This document shows, piece after piece, positions 42,416-55,697 of a DNA stretch of 64,000 bases. The notes under the pieces are model-generated. The model was not told the origin of the DNA and did not search any database. It saw only the letters and a list, made by a program, of their open reading frames with translations. The position numbers were made by a program, and so were the translations under genes. The DNA is from Proteromonas lacertae (taxonomy: Eukaryota > Sar > Bigyra > Opalinata > Proteromonadidae): positions 1 through 64,000 of the forward strand of contig NGBS01000875.1 of NCBI GenBank assembly GCA_002245135.1, read 5' to 3'. Numbering within the stretch: position 1 is the stretch's first letter; the number at the start of each line of letters is the position of its first letter.

Positions 42416-42817
42416 ATGTCAGAAAACAGAAACTATTTATGTTCAAAATGTAAATCATTGTGTATTACGTATATCTAAATATGTATAATCATATCAGATT
42501 GAAAGAAGGGAAAAAAGGTGAGAAGATTCCCTTGTAGACCACAGGATGGAAGTAAGATAATACCTCTTAAATATATATTAACTAATCAGTTAATTCAAGG
42601 AGGTTGTCAACTAATTCATACACAACAAGGCATTCAAAGACATTTTACTTATGTATGTGAGAGTTGCAAACAAGACATTGCTTACCAATCGGTGCCATTT
42701 GATATGTATGTTATTATGCATTAATTCATATATAGAATTCCAGATGTATTGTTTTTTGAAATAGGAAGTATTATATCAGATAGATTATTCCTTCAACCTG
42801 TGATAATATCTTTTTAA
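42416..42817 (+). CDS. STEEP1 (CXorf56)-like protein
   Basis: Three exons (42416-42468, 42498-42705, 42736-42817), introns 29 and 30 nt. Exon 1 gives MSENRNYLCSKCKS, a CxxC pair; exon 2 gives RRFPCRPQDGSKIIP, then QGIQRHFTYVCESCKQDIAYQS, matching the order LPxRPxDxSxVI / EGIERQYRxxCxxCxxPLxYQS of STEEP1. In animals STEEP1 promotes ER exit of STING; deeply conserved homologues exist in organisms without STING, so an ER-membrane role is more general. One extra A in a six-A run near 42515 shifts the frame. The C-terminal half is short compared with the human protein (about 130 versus 222 aa). Confidence 0.6.
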
Positions 42818-42885
42818 AAACATCAATTGATATAATTAAACTCTTATACTTTTCTTAATTACAATATTTAAATAAAAAAGAATAG

Positions 42886-43084
42886 TGGTGAGATATTAAA
42901 AATACCAAGATGTATAAAATGTGGAGGATGGGGAATAGATTTAATAAAGCCAAACATGAATATGTGTAATCACTGTCGTGAAAAACAAATCAATGATATT
43001 ACTTCAAAAGAACCAATAAAACGAAAGCAAAGTAGTGCATCTTCATCTTCAAGCAAATCTACTTCCAAAAAACTAAATCGTTAG
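42886..43084 (+). CDS. 3' exon of a small Cys-rich (CxxC...CxxC) protein
   Basis: After an intron-like AAGAATAG the frame reads GEILKIPRCIKCGGWGID, then MNMCNHCREKQIND, then a Lys/Ser-rich basic tail (KRKQSSASSSSSKSTSKK) and TAG. The two CxxC pairs 18 residues apart form a zinc-ribbon-like site; the tail resembles a nuclear-localisation or nucleic-acid-binding tail. I could not place a convincing 5' exon in 42818-42885; it may be an extra 3' exon of the preceding gene if that stop is an error. Family unknown. Confidence 0.35.
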
Positions 43085-43616
43085 TAAATTATAGTTAAAA
43101 ATTTATATTTTTGTTTGTTTGATGCTCATATATCCGTTCAAGATCATTGCCATTGATAATATTGTTTCAAATACTATCTCAAGAAATGCGAATATTTGAA
43201 TCATTGCATCAAAATTGTCTTCTAATCATACTTTCTCGAAATAAAGTCGTCATGTGTTATCATACGCGGCCTTTTGTTGGTAATCATATTCAGAATAAGT
43301 TTAAAGCAAACAGCTATCATAATCACATTTATGAGAAGAAATAAACAAAAAAAAAGTAATACAAGTATAGTTGAAAGTGGAAGTAATAGTATAAACTATT
43401 TCAATCTTACCTGATATCATCAGTTATTTGAATATCTAAAGACTATTCTATCATTTCATCAATAGGTTTCAATTCACTTCAAATATTTCATTGAAATAAA
43501 TTGAAATACTTACATACAAAAAAAACAAGTATACAAAGAGAAAAACAGAAAAAAAAGAAATGTGAAGAGTCAAGTCGATGCAATAAGCTTGATCATAATA
43601 ATTTTCATTTTTTATC
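43085..43616. other. intergenic region before eIF3k
   Basis: 532 nt. A 65-codon plus-strand ORF (43147-43344) has no recognisable motif and no supporting intron. A/T-rich runs lie at 43345-43560. The AAGCTT element for the next gene is at 43585. Confidence 0.35.
43585..43590 (+). promoter_or_regulatory. AAGCTT element upstream of eIF3k
   Basis: It is 26 nt upstream of ATG 43617. Confidence 0.4.
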
Positions 43617-44383
43617 ATGAATACTGTAGATAGTATAAAAATGTATGTTACATCGTAGTTCTGAAACTGTCATTGGGTAAAAGAATCCACCCTGATAACT
43701 TACCAATACTTGTACCATCTTTTAAAGAAAATGTATATTTAAACTAGCTTTTTATTGCATAATAGGTTAAAAAGGGAGAATATAATTTCGATTTATGCCA
43801 TACCATATTAAAAATATATCAATTCTACCCAACTACAACAGATATGCAACTTACTCAAGATATATTCATAAAAGTATGATTCAGTGAATATATATCAATA
43901 GACACTTATGAATTTATGCAATTCAAAAGATGATTTCTTAAAATTGTCATATGTTCTTCAAAATCAAACTGTATTTCTAGTATTTTATGTTTATTAGTAT
44001 AATGATTTAACTAAAACAGTTCCATTTTTGTTGAATGACGAATTAGAAACAGGGAATTACATCAAATTCTGGGAAATAGCTAATTCTAATAAATTAGACT
44101 CAAAATATACAAATTTCAATAAACAAATGCGTAATTGTATTTTAATAACATTGGAAATGACCTATCAAGTTTTAGATGTGAATAAAGCATGTTCGTTCCT
44201 CAATTGTGTATGAATAGTTATTATTATACTTTACACTAGAAAGAAAACGAAATTAAATCAATTTTAAACGGTGTAGGAACAATTGAAAATGGTAAAATCC
44301 ATTTTCCAAATACACAGAACATTTCTGTTCAATCTAAGGATGATGTATCAGTAAAGTCAGTAATGTCACTCTTTTCATCATAA
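43617..44383 (+). CDS. EIF3K: translation initiation factor eIF3 subunit K
   Basis: Six exons (43617-43632, 43659-43732, 43766-43873, 43902-43970, 43998-44207, 44240-44383) with 26-33 nt GTAT...TAG introns give 206 aa, near the family length (about 218). Matching blocks are GKRIHPDNLPIL, YNFDLCHTILKIYQFYP (family form NxxLxLLKLYQFNP), ELETGNYIKFWEIA, and the C-terminal winged-helix part ending VSVKSVMSLFSS, like the animal protein's serine-rich end. eIF3k pairs with eIF3l in the octameric eIF3 core and is often lost in reduced genomes, so its retention is informative. No frame errors. Confidence 0.8.
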
Positions 44384-44527
44384 ATATACTATTTTTGTTT
44401 AAAATATTATTTGTTTGAAATATGTATAATGATTTTGGAGGAATAAAAAAGAATTTTCATTTTTGGTAGAAACTTGGTGCTTTCTCCGAAAACTCCGAAA
44501 AGAATCATTTTAAATCTTCATTTTTGA

Positions 44528-45523
44528 ATGGCAGAAAAGAAGCAAAACCCTTTTATATTAGCAGCGAAAGATATTATAGCTGGTACAATAGGGGGTATTG
44601 GTCTTGTTTTCGCTGGACACCCTTTCGATACTATTAAAGTCAATATCTTTTTAATTTTTACCTATTATGTTTTTTTAATTATGCAAGACTTCAGACACAA
44701 TCATCTTCTAAACCAATGTACAACGGTATGATGGATTGTGTGACAAAAACAATTAAATGGGAAGGTTTTTCTGGTTTCTATAAAGGAGTTGCTTCACCCT
44801 TAATTGGACAAATGGTTTTCAATGCTGTACAATTCTGTGTCTATGGTCAATCAAAGAATTTGGTGAAAAGGAAAGACCAAAAGTATTTAACTATTCCGCA
44901 ATATTTTCAAGCTGGTCTATTAACTGGTATTTGTGTGTCGTATATAATAGTTTTAATTATTTCCTCTTAGATTAGTCGAATCACCAATGGACTTCTTCAA
45001 ATCACAAATTCAAATCCAAATATTTGAACAAAAAGCTAATCCAAAAGAATATAAACCAGAATTTAACGGTGTTATTGACTGTGCAAAGAAAGTAACAAAG
45101 AGATATGGAATTAGAGGTTTCTACCAAGGATTAGGACCAACTTTACTACGTGATGCTATTGCAGTCAGTTTCTATTTTGGTGTATATGAAATGATCAGAA
45201 GAGCATTCTTAAAGCCAGGTCAATCTTATGGAGATGTTGAAAAATTGGGTTTATGGAAACTATTCTGGGCTGGAGGTTTTGCTGGTGTTGTATATTGGAT
45301 TTCTACATATCCTATTGATGTTATTAAGTCTCAGATGATGGCTGATTCTGTTCATCCTGAGAAGAGGTTGTATAAGAATATGGTTGATTGCGCTAAGAAA
45401 GTATATGCGAAGGAAGGTCCAAAAGTATTCTTTAAAGGGTTTTTACCTTGTATAATTCGTTCTTTCCCAGCAAATGCTGCTTGCTTTATTTGTTATCAAA
45501 AGTCACTTCAATTACTTATGTAA
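44528..45523 (+). CDS. mitochondrial carrier family (SLC25) transporter
   Basis: Three carrier repeats are visible with signature motifs HPFDTIKV, SPMDFFKSQ and YPIDVIKSQ and matching GFxxFYxG-type stretches (GFSGFYKGVASPLIG, GIRGFYQGLGPTLLRD, PKVFFKGFLPCIIRS). The total is about 295 aa, the family norm. The second intron (about 44942-44971) is an ordinary 31-nt GTATAT...TAG. The first break falls inside the invariant DTIKVRLQTQ: the sequence to be removed (44643-44686) starts ATATCTTTTT and does not begin GT. The protein resides in the inner membrane of mitochondria or related organelles; substrate not determined, with ornithine/acylcarnitine-type carriers the closest by feel. Confidence 0.85.
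44643..44686 (+). other. non-GT intron (ATATC...AA), candidate U12-type, in SLC25 gene
   Basis: Exon ...AAA GTC A joins GA CTT CAG ACA CAA to give the invariant carrier motif KVRLQTQ. The intervening 44 nt begin ATATCTTTTT (U12-type 5' site is ATATCCTTT) and contain TTTTTTTAAT just before the end (U12 branch site TTCCTTAAC-like). The end as written is AA; a missing G at the junction would make it AG. Confidence 0.5.
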
Positions 45524-45706
45524 CCATTTGTGTGTTTAACTATGCTAATATTATTTAGTAAATAAACTACTGTGTTGTTGTTTAAAATGGTTGTTCTAAT
45601 GATTATCAAAATATGATCGTTTTATGTCGTTTTAAAAATAATTACTATTTACGTTTTTAATAGAAACTAGATAGTATATTGGTTTGTATAATTATTGTTA
45701 TTAATC

Positions 45707-46795
45707 ATGCCGAATGATACAATATTAACAGATCAATCAATTACACTAGCAAACTTTCTTTGCCGTATTTAATCCTTATTCATACTATTCTAGTGAATAA
45801 CAAAGAAATTAGGATAATAGAAAAAATATTCTATTCGTATGATGAAAATGGGAGCATACCTATAGGTAAATTATACGATAAGAAATTTATAATCCAGAAC
45901 TCGATGGAAGCCAAACTACTGAGAATATTTGGTATTAATAATGTTGTATGATATATATTACTTAGGTCAAAATTTAAATTACAATCAATTTTTCTGGTTT
46001 GTTATTTCTATATCATTTTTTCCATTCAAATTAGTATTACAATGTATAATATACTTATATAATTATTTCAACATAGTAATATTAGCAGCCTATAGACTAA
46101 ATCCTTTTGAAACAATTACACAAATCAAATTCGCCAATTTCTTTGCCGAAATTAATGTACCTTTAACTCCAACAGAAATTGAAAATTATTTCATTATCTG
46201 TAATCCAGATTCGCAAGACAGAGAATCAACAACTATTGATTTTGAAGGAATCTTGCATATTGACAGTTATTATCCAAACTTATTCCAACATGTGAGAGAT
46301 ATGATTATTAATATGCAGAATAAAGTATTTGGGAAAAGAATAATCAAGAATATTCTGGATAGAAAAACTAATTTACCAAGAATATTAGCATTTGTTAGAC
46401 AAAATCATCAATTTCCCAGAGAAAGTTGTTTTGATTCAACAAAAAGGATATTTACTGGTGATCCTCCTCTATATGTATATGATTTTTGTGATTTAACAGT
46501 AACTGAAGCTACAATCGCGACATTGGTGAAGAAATACTGTAATTTATATTGTCCAAGTGAGAATGTAACAGTTCCTGATTCACCAAAACTTCCAAAAGTG
46601 AAAACAAGAACAAATTCTGGATTTAAATTTAATAATAAATCTATAGATAAGATATTATCTAGAGCAACTAGTCGTAGTAGCCATCATAGTCGACATTCTG
46701 AAGCACAACCTGGTCCAATTAGTTTTTCTGGTAGTTACTACTCCAAGCATAGTAATGGAAAGAAAAGCTTATGTCGAACTCCCATAGAAAAATAA
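45707..46795 (+). CDS. hypothetical protein, about 310 aa, possibly EF-hand-related
   Basis: The exon from ATG 45707 joins by a 29-nt GTAT intron to IEKIFYSYDENGSIPIGKLY, which looks like a degenerate EF-hand (DENGSIPIGKL). Later exons contain a second helix-loop-helix-like part (RLNPFETITQIKFANFFAEI, PDSQDRESTTIDFEGILHI). A conserved-looking core VRQNHQFPRESCFDSTKRIF and a Ser/Arg/His-rich tail (SRATSRSSHHSRHS) follow. Intron ends are GTAT...TAG except one doubtful boundary near 46006. No confident family; a divergent calcium-binding regulatory protein is possible. Confidence 0.45.
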
Positions 46796-46933
46796 CTTGT
46801 AAATTTAATTTATATTATTTATTACATTTTTTGTTATTGTAATATGTGTATATTTATAACTTGTTGATGTTGAGTGATTGAAATGACTAATCATTTAATT
46901 GATATGTAGATCATGTTATGTATTTGTGTTGTT

Positions 46934-47074
46934 ATAATACTTCGATAGAACTAGATGATACTAACCATGATTCTCCATCTATGGAACTCTTAATGAAATT
47001 CATTTTTTAAATGATTATATGTTTCAATAATATATTCGTTTCATTATTTTATTTTTGTTTTTTAATCTTAAATC
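46934..47074 (-). repeat. inverted duplicate of the pseudokinase-LRR promoter plus first exon (copy A)
   Basis: About 141 nt, some 94% identical by eye to 55556-55697 on the opposite strand. It retains an ATG at 47003 and a 21-codon exon (MNFIKSSIDGESWLVSSSSI) followed by GTATTATAAC and, 54 nt on, a TAG acceptor; the joined frame then stops after ten more codons. Beyond the splice donor the two copies diverge completely. Confidence 0.75.
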
Positions 47075-47590
47075 ACACTTGTGAAGGAATATTAAGAATA
47101 TTCTTTAAAAATAATTCCAAAAAAATACATATAACTACATTGAATTTGAAATAGTATTGTTTGTATGAAAAGTATGTTATATCATCATATCTGATTATTA
47201 TCTCAGTATTAATAGAATTTGTATCATTTTCACATGATATATAATATTTACTTGGATATGTATTATCCCATTTTCCATGAATTCTTCCTGTTTTATTATC
47301 AAATAATACTGTTGGAGGTAGTTCAGGAGTAATGCTGAAAAAGCAATCATCTCCATCACAATTACAATTTATATCAAATTCTTCTCCATTTTTAATATCA
47401 TATTGCTTTTTATCATAATAGAATGTAGTTAATTCACTAACTGATATATAATAATAATCATAACATTCTGTATTGGCAGTATTAAAAGATATTTTGTATT
47501 TAATGCTTTTACTTTGAGTATTTGTTATACCAATTATATTTCCATCAGATAAAAGAAATATTGTAGAATAATATATATAATTTCACACAC
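47073..47590 (-). CDS. extracellular-type protein fragment with a He_PIG/Ig-like repeat
   Basis: The minus strand is open for about 145 codons without an ATG: STIFLLSDGNIIGITNTQSK ... CNCDGDDCFFSITPELPPTV, LFDNKTGRIHGKW. FxIxPxLPxxxxFDxxTGxIxG is the signature of putative Ig (He_PIG) repeats found in secreted or surface proteins. A 36-nt GTAGTT...AAAG intron (47103-47138) leads to a short last exon and TGA at 47073. Upstream (47590-47660) a hydrophobic signal-like run (LLLLPITLLILLLSFEFF) lies in another frame, so the N-terminus is frameshifted or the gene is a remnant. It is divergent from PFOR. Confidence 0.45.
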
Positions 47591-47698
47591 CTAAAAAATT
47601 CAAAAGAAAGGAGCAATATAAGCAATGTTATAGGAAGTAATAATAATTCAGAAACACAACAAAACGAATATATTTTTATTAATTAGATAATTTCTGAA

Positions 47699-51711
<4,013 letters not shown>

Positions 51712-51939
51712 TTAATAATATGCTCTGTTATATTGTTTTTGTCATTTAAAGTGCCAAATTTCTCATAATCCGAATTTAAAAATATATGGGGTTTAAGGGT
51801 AAAACTGATTTTATTTTGTTTTTTATTTTTCGTATCTATTAAGTTGGATTTCTGTAGGTTTATATTTTTCTAAATTAATATCAGTATTAACTATTTCTTT
51901 ATTATCTGTAAATACATCAGAAATTTCTTAGATTTGAAA

Positions 51940-54900
51940 ATGGATAGGTATACAACAAAGATTTACTAAAATATACATAGAAGCGCACCACTACCGCCCA
52001 GGAGATTGGATGCAAAATCTTATGGAAGGCCCGGTTCGGGAACTAGGACAAATTCTTCTAGACCTCCTTCTAGAAGCGTAAATTTATCAGCATTGCAATC
52101 AGGAGCTGGAAATAAAAATAAAGCATCATTCCCATCTCTACAGACTCATCATTTGTTAAAGAAAAAGACAACCAACTCGTATTTCTAATTGTTATAATTA
52201 AATAGTGGATCTTTATCGACGGGTGCATCTACTGGAACATCATCCACATCATCAATGGGTATAAATCGAGCTACATCAAATTCTGAAAGTAATTCTGCGA
52301 TGAAGAATTCTCTATCCCCAGCTCCACTTTCAGTTACACCAAATTATACATCCTATAAGAAAACCCCAGAAAATACGACTTCTTCATTAAAACCTCCTCA
52401 AAGTGTAAATTCAGCTTCTCCTTCTAGTAGTTCATCTTCCTCTAATGCATCATCAACAACAAATGCTTCTGCAATATCAGCAGCAACGAATAATAGCAAT
52501 ACTACTTCCACAACAACCACAACAAAAACAAATGCAATTCCAAATCCTCCTCATGTATCACCAACGTACAATACAATCAATTCACCTAATAAATCACGAG
52601 CGATGAATAATCTGAGTAACTTACCAGCAGCATCAGGTGCTTCTTCATCAACACCAATTGATTCACCTTACAATATGAATCATAAACACTTATTAAGTTC
52701 CTATGGATCTGCCTCTAGTGATGGTGGTACATCATCATCATTATCTGCAATGACTGAAGCAGAAAGTGGTGGAAATAAAAGAAAACCATTATTTGGCACA
52801 AGTCCAAGTAGTATAATAAAAAACAAAGTAATCCCTAAAACACAAGCTGTTCGAGATTTAATAATGAAAGCCTTTCATAATCATTTCTTATTTTCCAAGT
52901 TAAGTAGTGATTTAGAGAAAAAAGTTATTGATTGTATGGAAAGTCAAACAATTAATAAAGGAGGAATAGTTATTCAAGAAGGTGAAGCTGGAGATAATTG
53001 TTATGTAATTGAAAGTGGTAAATTTAGTTTCTTTGAAAAAGCTAAAGGTAATGCGATGGTAAATCAACTAGGAGAAGGTCAAATATTTGGTGAATTAGCG
53101 TTATTATACAATTGTCCAAGAACAGCTACAGTACAAGCTGCAAAAAATAGTATAGTTTGGATGTTAGATCGTGATACATTTCGTGCAATAGTAGCCCATT
53201 TATCTGAATTAGAATTAATAGCTGCTAAGAAAACTTTGAGTAATATACCTAGTTTAAAAGCGTTAAGTGATGAACAAATGACTCATGTAGCTGAAATCGT
53301 TCAATTTTCAGAGTTTAAAGAACATGATGTAATAATTGAAGCAAATCATATAAACAACGTAGTTTATGTAATTCAACATGGCAAAGTAAGTTATCGAGAA
53401 AGTGATGGTAGTGGTCGAAAGATGTTGAGTGAAAATGGATGTTTTGGTGAAGAATGTTTAATGGAAAGTCTTCCAAATTACTCAATAGTTGCTGAAAGTG
53501 ATGTATCTTGTTTATGTTTTCATTATAATGATTTTGTGAGAGTAGTTGGTAATATAACTGAATTATTAGATCATAATCGAAGAATCAAAATCTTACGAAA
53601 TTGTCCATTATTACAATATTTATCTGAGAGTGAAATAGATCAATTAGATGAAGCATTTACAATCGAATCTTATAAAGATGGTGATTATGTAATAAAACAA
53701 GGAGATAATGGAGATAAATTCTATATAATAAAAGAAGGTAAATGTAAAGTAACAAAAACGAATAGAAAAAGATCATAATATCTCTGAAGAAGAAATTAGA
53801 ATATTAAGTAGTGAAGAAGGAGCTTATTTTGGTGAATATGCATTATTACATGAAGAGAAAAGATCAGCAAATGTAATAGCAATAAATAATTTGATATGTT
53901 TCGTATTAGATCGTAAAAGTTTTAACAAATTATTAGGTTCTTTGAAAGATATAATGGGTCAACATGCAGTAATTCGAGCATTAAAAGCAGTTCCATTATT
54001 TCAATCTTTATCAAGTAAAGACATGGAGAATATGGCTCAAGCATTTCATATTCGTATATATGATAAAGGTGATTCTATAATAAAACAAGGAACTCCAGCA
54101 ACTGAATTTTTTGTAATAAATCAAGGAAGTGTGACAATAACAAAAGACACAGATAGTGGTGAAAATTTACGACTAGGTAGTTGTGGTGTAGGTGATTATT
54201 TAGGTGAAATTGGATTAATAAGTAATGAGCCAAGAACAGCGAATGCAATCGCTGATACTGAAGTAGAAATGTATATATTAGATGCGAAAGATTTTGTGAG
54301 ATTATGTGCTCCAATGGTTGAAAAATTAAAAGCAAGAGCTGCTGAGAAAGAAACAGAGTGATGATATGTTATTAAATTCAAAGAAAGATCCATTAATAGC
54401 TGAAATGAAGTTAAGTGAATTAGATACAGTTGCTTTATTAGGAACTGGAGTATTAGGTCGAGTTACATTAGTTCGACATCGTAAAAATGGTGTAGTATAT
54501 GCATTAAAAGCGATGTATAAAGCAGTAATAGTATCAAAGAAACAACAGAAAGCAGTAACCTACGAAAAGAATATTTTATTAGGCCTTAGATCATCCATTT
54601 ATATTGAAACTATTTCGAACATTTAGAGATAGAAATAAAGTATATATGTTAATGGAATATGTTCCTGGAGGTGAATTATATGGATTATTACGAAGATTGC
54701 CAAAGTATATATATTATAATTTATTAATTATAATATATGTAATAGACATCGATTAAGAAGTAGTAAAGCTCGATTCTTTGCAGCTTCTGTTTTATTGGTG
54801 TTAGAATATTTACATGGTAAAAGAATAGTTCATCGAGATTTAAAACCAGAGAATGTATTGATCGATTGTAAAGGATATATAAAGATGATTGATTTTGGAT

Positions 54901-55453
54901 TTGCGAAAGAAATCAAAGATAAAACTTATACATTATGTGGAACTCCCGAATATTTAGCTCCTGAAGTGATCTTAGGTCGAGGTTATAATAAAAGTGCAGA
55001 TTATATATCATTTTATATATGTTTATATATATTTATATATTTCTTTAATAATATTTGTAATGGGCAGTTGGTATTTTGATTTATGAAATGTTATGTGGAC
55101 ATGCTCCTTTCCGTGCTCCTCAAGAAGATAAAATATTCCAAAAAATAACTGAAGGTCGATTTGATTTTCCTCCAAAATTCAATGATTATGGAGCGAAAGA
55201 TTTAGTAGAAAAATTGTTAATAATTGATGTTCATCGTCGAATTGGTTGTTTAAAACGAGGTGTTCGAGATATAAAAGATCATATTTGGTTTAATGGATTA
55301 GATTGGAAAGAATTATTAAAACGAAATGTGGAAGTTCCTTGGATTCCTCCTTTAAAGAATGATATGGATCATAGTAATTTTGGTTGTAATGATCCTGAAG
55401 AGCCAGCTCCTCCTTATGTAGATGATGGAAGTGGTTGGGATAAAGAATTTTAA
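51940..55453 (+). CDS. cyclic-nucleotide-dependent AGC protein kinase with four CNB domains (PKG-like)
   Basis: Exon 1 is eight nt (ATGGATAG). A Ser/Thr/Asn/Pro-rich N-terminus of about 230 residues precedes four cyclic-nucleotide-binding domains: [17 protein letters not shown] (canonical phosphate-binding cassette), [16 protein letters not shown] (degenerate), [17 protein letters not shown], and [17 protein letters not shown]. The kinase has [51 protein letters not shown] and the AGC tail. Four tandem CNBs with a fused kinase is the layout of apicomplexan-type PKG. It is presumably activated by cGMP or cAMP; the R/T in PRTAT is compatible with cGMP but not proof. Frameshifts near 53762, 54350 and 54585. 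A non-GT intron (55005-55060) interrupts ADYWAVGIL. Confidence 0.85.
55005..55060 (+). other. non-GT intron (ATATC...AA), candidate U12-type, in the PKG-like gene
   Basis: GAT TAT joins TGG GCA GTT to restore the invariant kinase motif DYWAVGI. The 56 nt removed begin ATATCATTTT, identical for ten bases to the AT-AC intron in the SulP gene, and carry TTTCTTTAAT 11 nt before the end. The last two bases are AA. Confidence 0.6.
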
Positions 55454-55555
55454 AGAGATTAAAACAATTTTTTTGTTAAAAGTAATAATTATAAATAATG
55501 AATGTGAAATTGATATATTTTGTTGATATTTGATAAATAATCTAAAAATGAATGA

Positions 55556-55697
55556 GATTTAAGGTTAAAAAAACAAAAATAAAATAATGAAACGAATATA
55601 TTATTGAAACATAAAATCATTTTAAAAATGAATTTCATTAAGAGTTCCATAGATAGAGAATCATGGTTAGTATCATCTAATTCTACCGAAGTATTAT
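55556..55697 (+). repeat. promoter plus first exon of pseudokinase-LRR gene (copy B of inverted duplicate)
   Basis: About 142 nt, some 94% identical to the minus strand of 46934-47074, including the ATG (55628) and the exon 1 donor. Confidence 0.75.

Noticed and set aside
43147..43344. 65-codon plus-strand ORF in the gap before eIF3k
   Set aside because: No motif, no intron, and composition like flanking DNA; not enough to call a gene.
46006..46040. ATATCATTTTTTCC in the hypothetical gene as a fourth U12-type donor
   Set aside because: The sequence can be read through as coding in frame, and no branch/acceptor pair restores a better frame.
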